A stretch of 64,000 nucleotides of DNA from Sphagnum compactum (GCA_965153455.1 OZ234502.1:3575267-3639266); one strand, 5' to 3'; shown: positions 37,056-50,896, counted from the first letter of the stretch. Notes: generated by a model from the letters alone, not told the origin. Translations and numbers: made by a program.

Positions 37056-38522
37056 GGTCGTCCTCCTTGGGTTGTATGTTGGGGGGGCTTTAGTGGGTAT
37101 GTGTAATTTGGGGGAGGGATGATATATCATAGGCTCTGATTGGGTTCAGCAAGTAACTATCGAATAATCAATATATTTATTTTTAAGGATTTAGTTTTTA
37201 CACATGTTCATGAGTTTATTTTTTTATTTTTTTATATTGCAAGTATGACAAGGTTTGTTGAAATTTTCAGAAAATTATTTGAACTTAGACTTGCTAATTA
37301 CACTTTTTTTCAAAAATAAACATTTTGAATTATGTTGTTTTGTTATGTATAGAGTTTGTAATATTATTAATAGAAGAGAAAGTGATGTCATATGTCACAG
37401 TGTCTGAAGGTCATGGGTACCCACTAGTATGGTGTATATCATACTATGTTTCCCACCCTTTTGATCTCCTATTCACCTTTCTCAAGCCAAGTTGACACTT
37501 TTTTCCAAGTTTGGGCAGATCTATTAACATCAACTTCCAATGTTTTTTTATTAACCCATGTTACAAAATTGTGGGAATGTGGGAGGGGCTGAGTCAAATA
37601 AACAGTTATTTAAAAAATTGTCTTTGCTTTATTATGTGTGTCTTTGCTCTATGCATTTTTTACCATGCATTATTTCCTTATTCAAAGTTTTTTTTGTAAA
37701 GTTTTTTTTTCATCCAATTCATATGGATGCCTTTTATCTACCCATGAATTATTCTATCATTGAAGAGTGGTAGTAAGGTCAAAATCTTCAAAAACTCAGA
37801 ATTGTCAAGGCTGCCCAAAATCAAAAAGATTTCACTTTCAATGATGCGAATTTTTCATATTTCTGCAAAATCTACTTTCTTTTTTTTTCCGTATGGAAAG
37901 ATCCGGCTTGAAGTCAGCTACAACTCTACCCAGTTGGATTTCTCAAATTCTGACATTTTACATAGCTTTTAGGAAGGTTTGTATGGGCTGGTTCCTAGTA
38001 TTTCAAATGGGACTGTTTTTGGTCAAATGTCGTTTAAGGGTTAAAACCCTGCCCGATTTTTAGTATTTTTTCATACCCGCCAAACACTGGATTTCACCCC
38101 CCAATGGAATCAGTTGGAGCTTCCCTCCGAATAGACAATAATTAGACAGTCAGTTGATGTTTCCATGCCTATAATTGAACAGATAGACGGTTAGTCGGGG
38201 TTTCATCCATTGGTGCACGGCACGGATGGGTGCAAGCTTCAGTGGAGGAACAAGAGCGCGGGGCGACGCTTTCGACAATGAGCTTTCCACGCAGTTTGTG
38301 AGGGGTTGTCTCGTTTTTTGGCCATGATTTGGCGATTTGCAGATCCGGAAAGTGTGAGGTTGTAGGCGGAGGAAAACATCCTGGTGGTTCGAGGAAAACG
38401 GCAGGGTTGAATGTCTCAGATGGCGGCGCATTTGGAGTTGTTTTTTTGGTGCAGGGTTTGAGAAAGTGTGGGTTTCTGGAGTTGGGGAATTGGGGTTTTT
38501 TCCGATAGAGAGAAGGAATTGT
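37056..38522. other. 5' flank of the DEAD-box helicase
   Basis: GTGTCTGAAGGTCATGGG followed by TACCCACTAGT at 37,400-37,428 repeats a motif from 35,770-35,798. From about 38,150 to the start codon the sequence becomes GC-richer and unlike the AT-rich spacer, so it probably holds the promoter and 5' leader. I see no convincing TATA box. No other gene is recognisable. Confidence 0.5.
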
Positions 38523-41500
38523 ATGGCTGGTGCTGGAATTGTTCGTGGCGCTATGGCCGGGCCTGTTGGGCAGCAGGCTAGCTCGTGTGTTGTTGCCGTG
38601 AGGCCTTCAGTTCAATTAGGGCGTTTCTTCCTCTCGCGTGTGTCTCGTGTCTGCTTGCGTAGGTCGGCGAGGATCAATGTTGTGTCTTCTCCATTTCAGT
38701 CTGGGACGAGCTTGGGGTTGACTATACGGCCGCCTGCTCTCGAGCTCGGTAGCGTAGAAAAGAGAGCGGTCGACGGGGTGAGGATGATGGGAGGAGGGCC
38801 GCGAACTTTTCCCGGAGGTGTAACGAAATGGCAATGGAAAAGGATGCAGGAGAAGAAAGCGAAGCAAGAGGAGAAGGCCAGGCTTGCGAGAGAGAAGCAA
38901 TTGTATAATGAGAGGCGGCGGGAGGAAATGATGACGGCTTCTCCTTTCCTCGAGAAGCCCTGGCAAAGAGCTATACCTGGTTCAATTTCCCCGTTTCCTC
39001 CCATGAGCGCTGACTCGAGAGTTAGGGCGCTCGCAGATAGGTTTCAGAAGAATAGATCAGAAGACTTGTGGACAGAGGAGGATGGAGCTGTGGCATCTTC
39101 TCCCCAAGATCCTCGACCCACGGCTCGCTTTCTCGCCAGGGCAAGCATCCACAGCAATGCTTTTTTAGAGAGATCTGAGCAGCAACCGTCATTCAAATAT
39201 GCCAAGTCTTCAGGTAGGATCCCTGTCAAGCTTTGACTGCAGTATGTACAGAGATGTTTGAGCCGGAGGAAGCCCCAACAAATACCCTCTATGTAGGCCA
39301 CTCTGTGACTTAGGCTTATGCTTGCTTATGCAACGGCAAGCTAAAATGAAATGAAGCTTACAACTCATGAGCTTGCTGTGGCTTGGTTAAGGATGCTACT
39401 GAGATTTTTAATTCTTGTCTCTTTTTGTTTTCCTTTGGCTGGAATCAACATAACTGTTACCTTCAAAGTGTTGTTGTGGAGTTTTCTCGACAATCTGACA
39501 AGCTCATAGATATTATGCACATTGGTTTGTCTTACTGTGGTCTTGTATGTGCTTACCTCATGATTGGAAGTCTTTTGTCGCCCTCCCATTGTAGGAGCAG
39601 GTGCAGTCAAACGTAGGGTTCCTCCCTATGCAGATTTCATGGAGAGTAATGGAGCATCAGGTGCTGAAGGGAGCCTTCTTTTGCAGCACAGGAAGCAGAA
39701 AGAGTCACCAGAGACTAGTGAAAAAGAGGATACTGTTGTGACTGAGAAACCTGCTGCCCTTTCTCATTTGTCTCAAACAAGGTGACAAAGTTTTGTAGCC
39801 CTGCATTTTGTAGGTCTGAGTCGGTTCCAATTAGGTTTTAAGGATCAGCCTGTTGACTCTTTTTTTTGTTTTCCTCTTGATTGGTGTCCTTTCAGGGGGA
39901 AATGGTGCAATACTGCAGAATTGGCGGTCTGAGCTCTTTTACCTGTTAGCCTCTGAAAGAATTGTCTGGTTGTTTGATATCACTGACATGGGACCTGAAA
40001 TGCTTATTTGAAGTCCATTCCTTTTCAGATCTGAATTTTTTATGATGGCTTGCAACAAGATTTGCTCAACTTGTGTGCCACTTCGCTTCTGTAATCACAT
40101 TGGAACATGTACTATGCTTAAGCTTCTTGATCTTGTTCTCTGAGTTGCCTAGTTGTATTCTCATGAGGCTGCAGATTGTAGGAATGAGTCAGAGGCTTTG
40201 GAGGTGCTGATTGATTTAAGAGTCTTTTGTGTGGGTGGCAGGTTTGACAAGTTTAATATATCTCCTCTGTTGCTCAAGGCCATACACGAGGTGATGGGGT
40301 TTAAAACCATGACAGTAGTACAGGATGCCACTCTCCCTGTAATTCTGAAAGGTACAATTTCCCTTCTGTGGACATGTGAAAAGGTTATTTGCAGTGATCA
40401 TGTGTACTTTATTTCTCACTTACTGTCAAAAATTTGGTGTTTCTTGAGCAGGTCAAGATGTGCTTGCTAAGGCCAAAACTGGGACTGGCAAGACTATTGC
40501 TTTCTTGGTAATTACCTTTCTAAACCTCACTAGTGCTTTTTGCATTCTTTCAAATTTGTGTAGCTGAAGAGGTCAAATACAACAATATAAGTGCTCTCTT
40601 TTATGTAATGTGTCTAACTGTGTTGTGTAGCTTCCAGCAATGGAGACAATTCTGAAGACTCAAGGCTCTCAAAGCTTTGTTGGGAGGAGCCCAATAAATG
40701 TGGTGGTCATCTGCCCTACCCGTGAGCTTGCAAGTCAAGCAGCTAAGGAAGCCACAATGCTCATGACATTCCAGAAAGGTCTAGGAGTACAACTAGTAAT
40801 TGGTGGGACTAACATGAATTCTGAGACAAAGAGACTTGACAAGCAGCTATGCCAGGTCCTTACTATTCTCTTCCCTGGCCTCTTCAAACTCATGGTTGTT
40901 GCTTGCTGCTCTTTTATAGACATTTATTTTCCTTCCAGAAGTTATTAGATTCTGGCATTCTGCTCTTGGTGCCTCTTTCAATTAACAAATGTTAAGCCTG
41001 TGGACATCTGAATCAAGCTCTTTTCTCCTTACTGGGTGTAGCTTCTAGTAGGAACACCAGGAAGATTACTTGACCATATTCAGTCAAATCCGGACGTGCG
41101 GAGGCAGTTGCAACATGTAAAGGTCTTGGTTCTGGACGAAGCTGACCAATTACTAGACATGGGCTTTCGGAAGAGCCTTGATGGCATCATCAAGGTTTTG
41201 CCACAACAGCAACAGACTCTTCTGTTTTCAGCAACTATCCCAGATCAGGTCTTTGTGTATCCCTTTCTATGCTTGGGTGGTGTGTGCAAGTGTTCCTATA
41301 ATCTTATGTTCAGTTTGAGTTTTAGATTTTATATGCCTCTTGAGTGCTAGCCAACATCACGTCTGAGTCTTCCCATTGCTTCCGGAAAGGCAACAGAAAC
41401 TCAGGACGCAGATTGTGTATAATGGTTTGCCCAAGTTTTTTGGGAAGATTATTATATGCTTATCTACACCCACTGTTGGGAGCTGATGAACTCAGTGGGT

Positions 41501-43751
41501 AGTCATGGCAGCTCGTCACTGCCGTTCGTGATGAAGGTGATGGTCTGTCACTTTGTGAGCGATCTCATGAGGTTATGACTGCACTCATTGTCGCGTTACC
41601 TTTAATTGTTGTTGTGGAGATTTCTCTGCAACTTCATCGATCTTTATATGCCTTTGGAGAACAGATGTGGTGGTTCATAACATCCCTTATGTGCATTGAA
41701 ATTGGATAATGCTGGATGATGTGCAGGTTCACAGCATGTCCCAAATTGCATTAAAGAAAGACCATGTGTTTATTGACACGGTTGGAGAAGAAGACGAGGA
41801 GACACATGCCAAGGTGCAACTGCAGTAACCTTTCCTAGTATGTCCATGTGTTTATGTCTATGTGCTTTCTCCATTATCTGCAACTGTTGCTATTGTTCAA
41901 ACCAGCCTCGCTTTTTTGTGGTTTTTAGGGTTGGTGGCCCTTTGCTGGTATGTTGTCCAATGAGAAATCTCTTTATTCTCTTTATCAGTGTCATTTCCTC
42001 AATTCTATTCAGGTTATTCTGTATTGGGGAAATTTCACTTTGCACAACAGTGTGCTTTTGCATCAATAGTATTCGACATCATTGTCCAACCGATTTTGAA
42101 ACAGGGAAGAAGCATATTGTCAGATTCAAATGTAGACTGGAAGCATGGAATGACTTTATCTAGTAGTTTTTGAGCTTTAGTGCTTGTAATGCAAACTGCC
42201 AGGCTATAATGTTGGTACTTCTGTTGTGGTCGGATGGAAGTCTGTAGGTTAAACAGGAGTACCTTATTGTGCCTTTGGAGAAACAGTTGTCAACTCTTTA
42301 TGCTTTGCTTACAGAGCATGCCTCCCATGATCCTAAATTCAAGGTTAGTTTTACTTGATTATTCCTGCTGGGAGAAAGAGAGACAGACAGAGACACCAAC
42401 CTATGACAGTGGTGTTCTCATTTTCCACTAGCATATGCATCTAATTAGATGTGTGTTTAGATTGAACTTGCATTTTGCTTGGATGGCTTCATAATGTTCA
42501 AGTTATTGGATATGTATCTGTTGAATTTGTAATCCAAAACTTCTATCCCTTGAGTCCTTCATCTACACTGCAGTCTATGCAAGCAACTGATGTATCTTTT
42601 GGCAATCACATTCAGGTGTTGGTATTTTGTACAACTGCACGGGTTACGGCTTTGATGGCTGAGCTTTATAAGAAGCTAGGGTTGAACACACTGGAGATTC
42701 ACTCCAGGAAGTCACAGGTGTTCCGTACTCGTGTGTCAGATGAGTTCCATAAGTCAAGAGGTGGGGTAATCATGTTCACATCCGATGTGTCTGCCCGCGG
42801 TATTGATTACCCTGATGTCACACTTGTTGTTCAGGTAAGATTCTTCTGTTGGTAACAGACTTGGGACTTGTTCAAGTCCAGGTAGCCTGGACTTTTGATC
42901 TGTTTAATAGAAGTGTTGCATGAGAGTCTTGACTTTCCATGAGTTCACATTGTTATGCATTTACTGAGATGCTTATTGGAGGTCTACCTTGTCTCCAAGT
43001 CACATTGTTCATGCACAGTCCATGACTTTCCTTTGTCCCAAGTGTTGTTGTCAAGGGTGCTTCAGTTCTCAGCTCTGGAAGCAATTTGTGCTGGAGCTCT
43101 GGAGGTGAAGGAGCACTTTCCTATTCCCTCACATGAGTATACTTTATCTGGCTATGGCAGGTAGGTACACCCGCTGGGCGGGAGCAGTATATCCACCGAT
43201 TGGGTCGAACAGGAAGAGCTGGTAAGGAAGGCCGAGGGCTGCTCCTCTTGATGCCTTGGGAGGAGGTATTTCTGCGATCACTAAAGGATATTTCAATAAC
43301 TCCAGCTCCACCCATAGATGTGCCTGTTGCTCTTGCAGACAAGGTATGTCATCTGTTCCCTTTGTTTTTTTGTTTGTGGTCATTTTGTTGCTGTCTGGTG
43401 TAATTATTTTATAGACAATTATGGTATGAAGACTCTTGGTCTTTTGTTCTGCTCCTCAAAAACTAGTTACCTTAGTTGTCCCTCTCACATGTGTTCTTTA
43501 TCTCTCATGCTATTTTCTTCCAGCTGAACAGAAGTCTACGAGCTGTAAGTGATGATACGAAGGATAAGGCTTATCAAGCATGGCTAGGGTACTACAATTC
43601 TTGTACAGTTCTCAAGTGGGAGAAATCAACACTGGTGAAACGTGCCAATCTCTTCAGTGCTAGTTTGGGTCTTGATGAACCACCAACTTTATTGAAGCGA
43701 ACAATAGCAATGATGGGACTAAAAAATGTTCCTGGATTGCAGTCTGCTTAG
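38523..43751 (+). CDS. DEAD-box ATP-dependent RNA helicase (RH31-like)
   Basis: An RNA-dependent ATPase that remodels RNA. Eleven exons: 38,523-39,213; 39,595-39,781; 40,242-40,351; 40,452-40,507; 40,631-40,855; 41,042-41,248; 41,727-41,813; 42,248-42,343; 42,616-42,834; 43,161-43,343; 43,524-43,751. All ten introns are GT-AG and the exons join in frame to 762 residues. The first 60 residues are rich in Arg, Ser and Val and poor in acids, like an organellar transit peptide. MGGGPRTFPGG (about 89-99) and the following KWQWKRM are signatures I know from the plant RH25/26/31/33 clade. Helicase motifs: Q-motif start FDKFN (294), I AKTGTGKT (337-344), Ia PTRELA (377), Ib TPGR, II DEAD (455-458), III SAT (486-488), V ARGIDYPDV, VI HRLGRTGR (638-645). 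All catalytic motifs are intact. The first ATG of the open frame is used as start. Dual organelle or nuclear location cannot be excluded. Confidence 0.95.
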
Positions 43752-44690
43752 AATCTTTCAAAAGGATTTTTTGGGTTAGTCGATGCTCTTGTTTCTGCAG
43801 CACATTAAAACTCCAAAAAAAACAGTAAGCAAATTACAATTTGAGGTCCAGTCAGTGAGCAGTGTTTGTTAGCCATTTTGCTCTACATGTCAGGCTTGGC
43901 TCATTAAGTCTTGACACAGAAGGATGGCACTACTTGAAAAGTAATGCAGAGGATTTTACCAGTTTTGGAAATTAGATCTATTCTTTCAGCCTGATGGATC
44001 AGCAGCCCATGGTGATTTTCACAAGCTATAAGCAATTGGTTTAGATAATCTATATGAGACATTTCTGAGATGACTATTTCAGTGGGAGTTTGGAATTTTA
44101 TTATTGTGCCCGACCGGAACCAATTGGGTCCAAAAGGAGGGCCCTAGACACTGTGGTTGCAGTTTGAAGTTGGCATTCAAAACAGTTTGGGCATCTGAAG
44201 GGTGGAACCTAGTTTTATTTTCTCAAAGAATTGGACCAGGAATTGAGTCTCATTCTGTTTAAGTGTGGAACCAGAACTGGAACCAGAATTGAGATTTTTG
44301 AAAACCAATGTGACTAAAACCAAAGATTAACTGACAAATAATCATCAATTTTGGTTTAGGGTAAGAGAACCAAACTTAAATTGCGTCTAACTTTTGAAAA
44401 TTAAATCAAAATCAAATTTTATTTTTCTGACTACCAGATCACAAACTAGATTCATGATCCCATTTATGTGTGGAACATCTAGAACTAAGACAGTTTTACC
44501 TTAGTTTTTAAGTAAAAATCAGAGATTTTCCCATAAAAGGGAAGAACCTCCCAACATTAAAACCTAATAAATACTCAATTGTCTTTAAGGCATCACTCCA
44601 ATTGTAACATAAACTTCAATGTACAATCTTCAGGCTTACACAAAACCTTATTCTACTAAACATAGAAAATAGTAATCCCTTTCTACCATA
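43752..44690. other. 3' flank of helicase and spacer
   Basis: The first few hundred bases are the likely 3' untranslated region, with an ATTAAA at 43,804. From about 44,100 to 44,330 the sequence is rich in GGAACC/GAACCA words. I see no coding region before the MULE relict. Confidence 0.5.
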
Positions 44691-44699
44691 CAATAGGAT

Positions 44700-47550
44700 G
44701 TCGAGCAACCAACAATCAAGAATCATCTCGAACATACTTGATGTAAGGCAAAAACCCAATCTTTTCTTAGTTGGCATTTTTGTACAGTATTTCACATCAA
44801 CTTATGTACACAATTTGGTCACAATGGGGCTATTTATGTGGATGCCACTTTTGGCACCAATGACATGAAATATAAGCTATTCACATTGATGGTGTTTGGT
44901 CCACGTTGATGGTGTTTGGTCTCCATTGCACTGGTTGCTTGGATCATCACTAGCTAGCAAAATTATGCAATTTTGGTGGAGTGGTTGACTTCCCTATGTG
45001 CAAAGCTTATTTCAAAGATGTTACACTAGAAACCATCTTGTTTCATTGTGGATGATGCCCCACAAGAACTACGAGCACTACTATGAATTGTATTTTGTTT
45101 TGATATTTTAAACTAGTCTAATCATAAGTGTGGGGTTTGGTTCAAGTTGGGGATTGCATATGTTATAATGCAAGGATGATATTTTTATGTTCACTTTATG
45201 TGAATTCCAAGATTGTGTGGAGCTGAAACCATGTGCCAATTTTCCTTTAAACTTGGCATGTGTTGAAAGCTTAATGCATATGATTTATGGAAAACTCAAG
45301 GATGTGGAAGTGAGGTGTGCAATATTTGATTGCTTGTACACAATGATGTTCATGTCCATCAACCGTTGGAAAACCATTGAATCTTTCAAGGCATATGGGA
45401 AGGAGAAGGTGGTGGAGTGCTTTGATACCCTTAAACCTAATGATGCATGGACCAAATATTCTTGAGCTTACTATTGCCAACTTGGTACATACCTCCATCA
45501 CTTTCAAAAAAAATTCTCGTTTTTGGTACAAGATGGAACATAAATTGTTTCAAACTTAGGTCATTTATTCCAATTACAACCTAGATTTTATATGCATTAT
45601 AGATCTCCATGCAAAGCTATGGATGGTTGGCTTGCATCAAGTGCCACACTCAAATAAAATAACCCAAGCCAAATAGAAACCTACCATGGAGATTTGAAGT
45701 AATGGTTTTCTTTTGAAACAAATGGTCTTAGGGGGTGTTGCATTGACTAGTTGGTGTGGAGGCTAATTAAAACCATGGCATGGCACTATATGCACCAAGC
45801 AAGGTGAATGCACACTACGATGTACAGAATTTGAAGGAAATTTGAGATTACATGTAGTATTAAAAGTAGCAACACGTAAGATTTCACTCACTTTGAATTA
45901 TTTTTAAAATCACATATAAATTACTTGGGCTTCATAAAAAAATTTAAATCACAAGAATCATGAGTATGAAATTGAATCATAGTTGTACATTTTTGTAAAT
46001 GTACACCAATAGTTTAATCAAGGTTTTTTAAAAACCCCCATTTGACAACAATTTTCCATTTTTTTTAAAATTCAAAACTTCATGTTACTTTTATCAAATG
46101 ATTAAAAAAACATTTAGCCCAAGTAAATTTTCAATGGAAGAACATTTTTCAACTTTAAAAAATCATAATCTTCAACATTATCACACCATAATGTACTAAT
46201 GACATTTTTAATTATTTTATCTAAATTCCACAACCTTAAAAAAAATTGAAAACTTTGATGGCAAAGATTGTTCTTTATGAGTTTTTTAATGTATGTGTAA
46301 AATTTCATGGAAAATTTATCATTAAATGTAATATTTCTTACTCTTTTTGTTGGAATTGCAAAAATGTGATAGGGTTTCGCAAATTAAAATATTACTTTGT
46401 TGGACTATGATATCATTCATATGTGCATTGATTTCACAACATAATGCTAGATTGAGACATAAATCATCATCTATTACAAGATCTTAATGAAAATTATTTT
46501 CCAAATCCACCATGATAAACTTGGATGGGTATTGAAAACTCTCAAACTATGACAATTTTTTGTGTACACTATAGCATGCATTCACCCAACAAAGATGAAA
46601 AAATGAGGGTTCATAAAGAATAATGTAGTGAAATGAGTTTATCACAACAAGTGTGGAAAAAACATTGTTAGTCCCACACATTAATGTGTTTCAACGTACC
46701 TTTGAAAGCAACAATGGTGATGATGCTTGCATGGTGCAGAACCAAGGACATTCGAATGTCATTTACAAAGTTTCCACGCCCCTTCACCAAATATTCATGT
46801 TGCATATGCGAATGGGCATTATGTGATAATTTGTGCAAACATCAAGTTTTTGTTCTCCTAACATGTACCAACCTCACCAAGGGAAATATCATTGAAGATT
46901 GTGGAACATGGTATGGGACCAATTGTGGTGGTCTCAAAACAGTGTTCATGAATCCAACATATTTGCAATATGGTGATGGTTATTTGAAAGATAAAGATTA
47001 ATATGAGGACCATGGTGAAAAGGTTAGTGCCATTGACATTAAGGGGTTCACGGCCATGGATGACAATGGTCTCAATAATGCATATGAAGGTGTCAAGATT
47101 CATAAGCTAGAAGGGTCATTCATTCACATGGAACAAACTTTATTTCAATTATAAAATATAATGGCCAAAATCATTTCCAAATGCAAGGAAAATGGTATTG
47201 TACTTTGTGACCACGCAACACCACTATTATGAGTTGTTACATCAAACAATCAAAACATTCATTTGACACAAGTTATTGAATCAATACACCCAAGCATGGT
47301 CTTTAGTCGAATGGAAGATGTTTTGGGGAATTTAATTAATCAATTGAAAGATTGGCATGAAACTATGTTGAAACATGTAAATTTTCGTAATACGAGGACC
47401 CAAAAGTAATTGAGGACTTCACATTTGTACCTACCACCAAAGTAATATGTGGTGTTCAATCCATTTGTGACAAATGATCAACTGGAAGCAATGGTATCCC
47501 AACCTTGTGAAGATAGTTCTACCACCCTACTCCATGTGAAATCATTATCA
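44700..47550 (+). pseudogene. MULE (Mutator-like) transposase relict
   Basis: Decayed transposase spread over frames. Near 44,815-44,890 it reads FGHNGAIYVDATFGTNDMKY, the conserved block around the first catalytic Asp of plant MULE transposases. Near 45,035-45,075 KPSCFIVDDAPQELRA follows, with the second Asp. At about 45,610-45,655 comes LWMVGLHQVPHSN, then HYMHQA near 45,785. A SWIM-type zinc-binding segment (CCICEWALCDNLCKH) lies at about 46,798-46,842. Downstream to 47,550 one frame continues with stops at 46,999, 47,152 and 47,231. Early stops and frameshifts are numerous, including a 22-bp tandem duplication at about 44,888-44,921. I could not find terminal inverted repeats. Family membership is firm from these motifs; the protein is dead. 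Confidence 0.88.
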
Positions 47551-48161
47551 TGAAGTGGTTATGTAATTGGGTTCCAGCAAAAATTGGAATCTATAATATT
47601 TTTGGGTGTGTTAGGTTTCCACATAATCACAAATTTGACCATTTTCATCTAAGATTTTCCTACTTGGTTCCAAATAAACAACCCTACATCACGTTTATGA
47701 TCATGGTGAAGACACCAATTGAGGGTAGGGGGCCATTTCCCTCCTAATTAATATATTTTTGAAGTTTACTATTACTCATGGAAGGTGATTGTTTTGAAAT
47801 GGGTAAAAAGCCCTAACATTATATTTGCCCATGATTGTCAATGGAGTACAAAAATATTGCTTCAGTTACTTTCCCTCAATTGCTTGCTCCATTGTTTTCA
47901 TCTAGTATTTTGAAACACATTTTGGATCATGTTATACATGTTTCGGGCATGTAAAAGGTGTTAGAGGGTATGTAACATGATACTTAACATGTTATGAAAC
48001 CCTTGGTGCAGTTACCTAACATGTTAAACACCCTTCGTATTCACAACATGGGAGGTTTTGGGTCCAAAATGAGGCAACCAATAGAATGAAAGAAACAAAT
48101 TGCAACAATACTCTTATCATAACTACATTAATAATTATGCAAAAATATAAAGTTAGGGGGT

Positions 48162-48195
<34 letters not shown>

Positions 48196-48475
48196 AAAAT
48201 CATTGTATAGCATGGATGGTTTTCATATTTTGTGATGCATGTGGTTATTGATGTGCCTCCAAATTTCTTAAGAGACCCAAATGTGGGTCCCAAAATGAAA
48301 CAACTGAAAAAAAAAGTTAAGGCACACTCCTTAACTTGCAACATTTCATGGGTAGAAGGGTGTGCTATAGCTTTGGGATGAGACTAAGACGAACTCACAA
48401 GCAAGAGTTCAAGATAAAATCAACTTGCACAACCAAGAAAAGAAGGCGGTTAATGTAAGTTAAATGCAGGTGGTG
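47551..48475. other. Spacer with (AT)n
   Basis: No gene recognisable. Near 47,930-48,030 short palindromic words (TAACATGTTA) recur. A pure AT microsatellite is listed separately. Confidence 0.55.
48165..48192. repeat. (AT)14 microsatellite
   Basis: An uninterrupted run of 14 AT dinucleotides. Confidence 0.98.
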
Positions 48476-49127
48476 TGACGCACCTAAAAAACAACCTCAA
48501 ACATAAGCTTTACACAACCTTTGGGAGGAGGCACCACTCCCCTCCTTATAGTACACTTTGTGACTATTTGTGGGGGCTACATCCAAATGGCACTTTTTCT
48601 TGGGACTTTTGTTATCCTGAAACTTTGGACATTTGTATCCTCCTCAAATCAAACTTTTTTGGATCATCCAAGGGCATTATATTATAGCCCTCAAAAAGAT
48701 CTTTCCAATGGTGTATCACACACCCCAATCAGAACCATCTAACCCTTGCTTTAAGAGGATTTGTGGTCAAGATTCAAATTCTCAATTTGGCTCCCAACCC
48801 TTCTTTTGATCATAACTCATGCATATTAGGTTTAAATGAACAATGCAAAGGCACTTTAAGCATCTACACTTCAAAACCTTTTTCCACTGGTATTTTGGGG
48901 GCCCAATTTGGTGTTTATTTACCTTTCCAACCAAAACTTTGAACATTTGGGACTCTCACACAAGTGCAATTCCCAAAGTGGGAATGCACTTGGGGGTCAT
49001 TGGGCTCCATCCCTTGGATTCTCCCCCATTTGTGAGAAAGTGTGTTTCACATTCAAACACGCTCTCTTGACCTCATGGGCCCTTGCACTTCACATTTAAT
49101 CATAAACCCGATGTTAGGGTTGTGACA
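48476..49127 (-). repeat. Diverged LTR remnant, antisense
   Basis: Read on the minus strand this 652-bp segment begins TGTCACAACC and ends GTGCGTCA. It shares the LTR core of the 20-27 kb element: GAAGTGTAGATG, CATTTGGATGTAGCC, then CTATAAGGAGGGGAGTGGTG (core at 48,544-48,560). It is shorter than 820 bp and strongly diverged. I see no target duplication, so it is probably truncated or recombined. Confidence 0.8.
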
Positions 49128-50896
49128 ATTATGATGAATATGTTCAAATTATGGTGATTAATTATTATGCATATTTTGTTTTGACATTTTATTTATTTTC
49201 ATTCCATTAATTACCTTAAAAAATTTAATGTACCATATGCTATTGGAATCCTATAAGATTTTACTACCACTAACCATTGAAGAATTATAAGAATACTTTG
49301 AATGTATTTTAAAGTCTATTGATTAGTTTTATTCCATTTTTAAAAAAAATAATATGATTTTGAATTTCACATGTTTATTATGCAATGTCAATTACACAAT
49401 TAAATTGTTTTTTCTCACAGTGAAATGTAACATACTCTTCTAAATTTTTATCTAGTTATATCCACATGGTATGTTTAAAGTAAACTATCAACTATTTATG
49501 GAACCCTTAACCTATGAACATGATAATGTTCATCCCTTACTTTTACCAAGCTTACTAAGGTTGACAATTTTGCATAGCCTATATACCACATGTACTGAAT
49601 AAGTAAGCCTATATATATATACCTAGCTGATATGTCTTTCAACATATACATATTTGCCCTTACTTTATATATTAAAATTGATATGTTTGCACCATTTTGG
49701 TTTCCAAACATTTTTTAAAGAAGAAACCAATGTCAGGTGGGTAAATTTATTAATTGCATATACCCATGGTTATATAAAAAGGTGAACAAATATTTTACCT
49801 AGTTAATAATTAATTATTAGCCTTTTATTTCCTTACTTAATTGGTAAATAATTTTTATGTACACAACATTTAATTTTTCCAATTGATTTACATTTTAATT
49901 TGACCTTATTTGGGTGTAGTTAATGTGTTTTTAAAAGGAGTAAAAGGCAATTATATCAATTGTAGGTAAAATATGATCAACTAGTATTTTCACATGGAAT
50001 CTTGTTTATGTTTTACTACTTCTACACATTCAAATCAAAGGAGACTATTTTTCTAGGTTGTTTAATCTAATCATGGAAATTGTGAATCATCTTGTGAAAC
50101 ATGTTAAAGTCAATGATGTGGGTCGTAGGCATGATTACATTTCTCACTACCATATTTTTTTCATATTTATTTTCCATTTGATAAAAATGTGTATCAAGTA
50201 ATTCGTAAAATAAAATTGTGGTTCAATTAGTTTTTGAATTGAAGTTTATTATTAAAAAGGTTTAAATGTGGGGAATTAATTATGTGTATTATTATTGAAA
50301 AATGAACAAAATGTCTTTTTCGATCAATCATTTTTTTGGTGACAATTTTTTTCCATTTTGCAAAAACAATCTTGGAAAAATGTTATGTCACAAAAAAAAT
50401 TTCAAAAATATTTCCATTTTTTCAAACTCTAAAAGTTATCAAAATCCCCACAATTGCCTATAATATGAAAGGGGTTTAATATTTCCAACTTTCATGTATT
50501 GAATATTGCCAAATTTGGTTAAATATAATTTTAGATGATTGCCACTTAAACAACATCATAAAATTGAAAATTAAAAAATTAAAAAATGAATCATTTTCCT
50601 TAATCTTTTTGGATTTTTTTGAGAACCTTTCAAATATGTTTGAGAATATTGAAATTTTTCATTTGTACCCACATATGTACATGGTGAACTTTGAAAAAGG
50701 GTAAATAAATATTTTATCCTTACCCAAATTGAAACTTTGGAATAGCCTATATACCTTTACCCAACTAATATATGTTTTTCAAAAATTTCACATACCTTTA
50801 CCTAGTTAATATATTAAAATCCATGTACCTACCAATGTTAAGTGGGTATTTTAAATAAATGGGCAAGGTTTCAAACCAATTTTCACTTTGAATATC
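49128..50896. other. AT-rich spacer between two LTR remnants
   Basis: About 1.8 kb, AT-rich, with no coding region or repeat I can support. It lies between oppositely oriented LTRs, but I find no internal element sequence (PBS, gag, pol) in it. Confidence 0.6.

Noticed and set aside
49128-50896. One element bounded by the two LTR remnants at 48.5 and 50.9 kb
   Set aside because: The remnants face opposite ways, differ in length and divergence, and one has its own complete target duplication.
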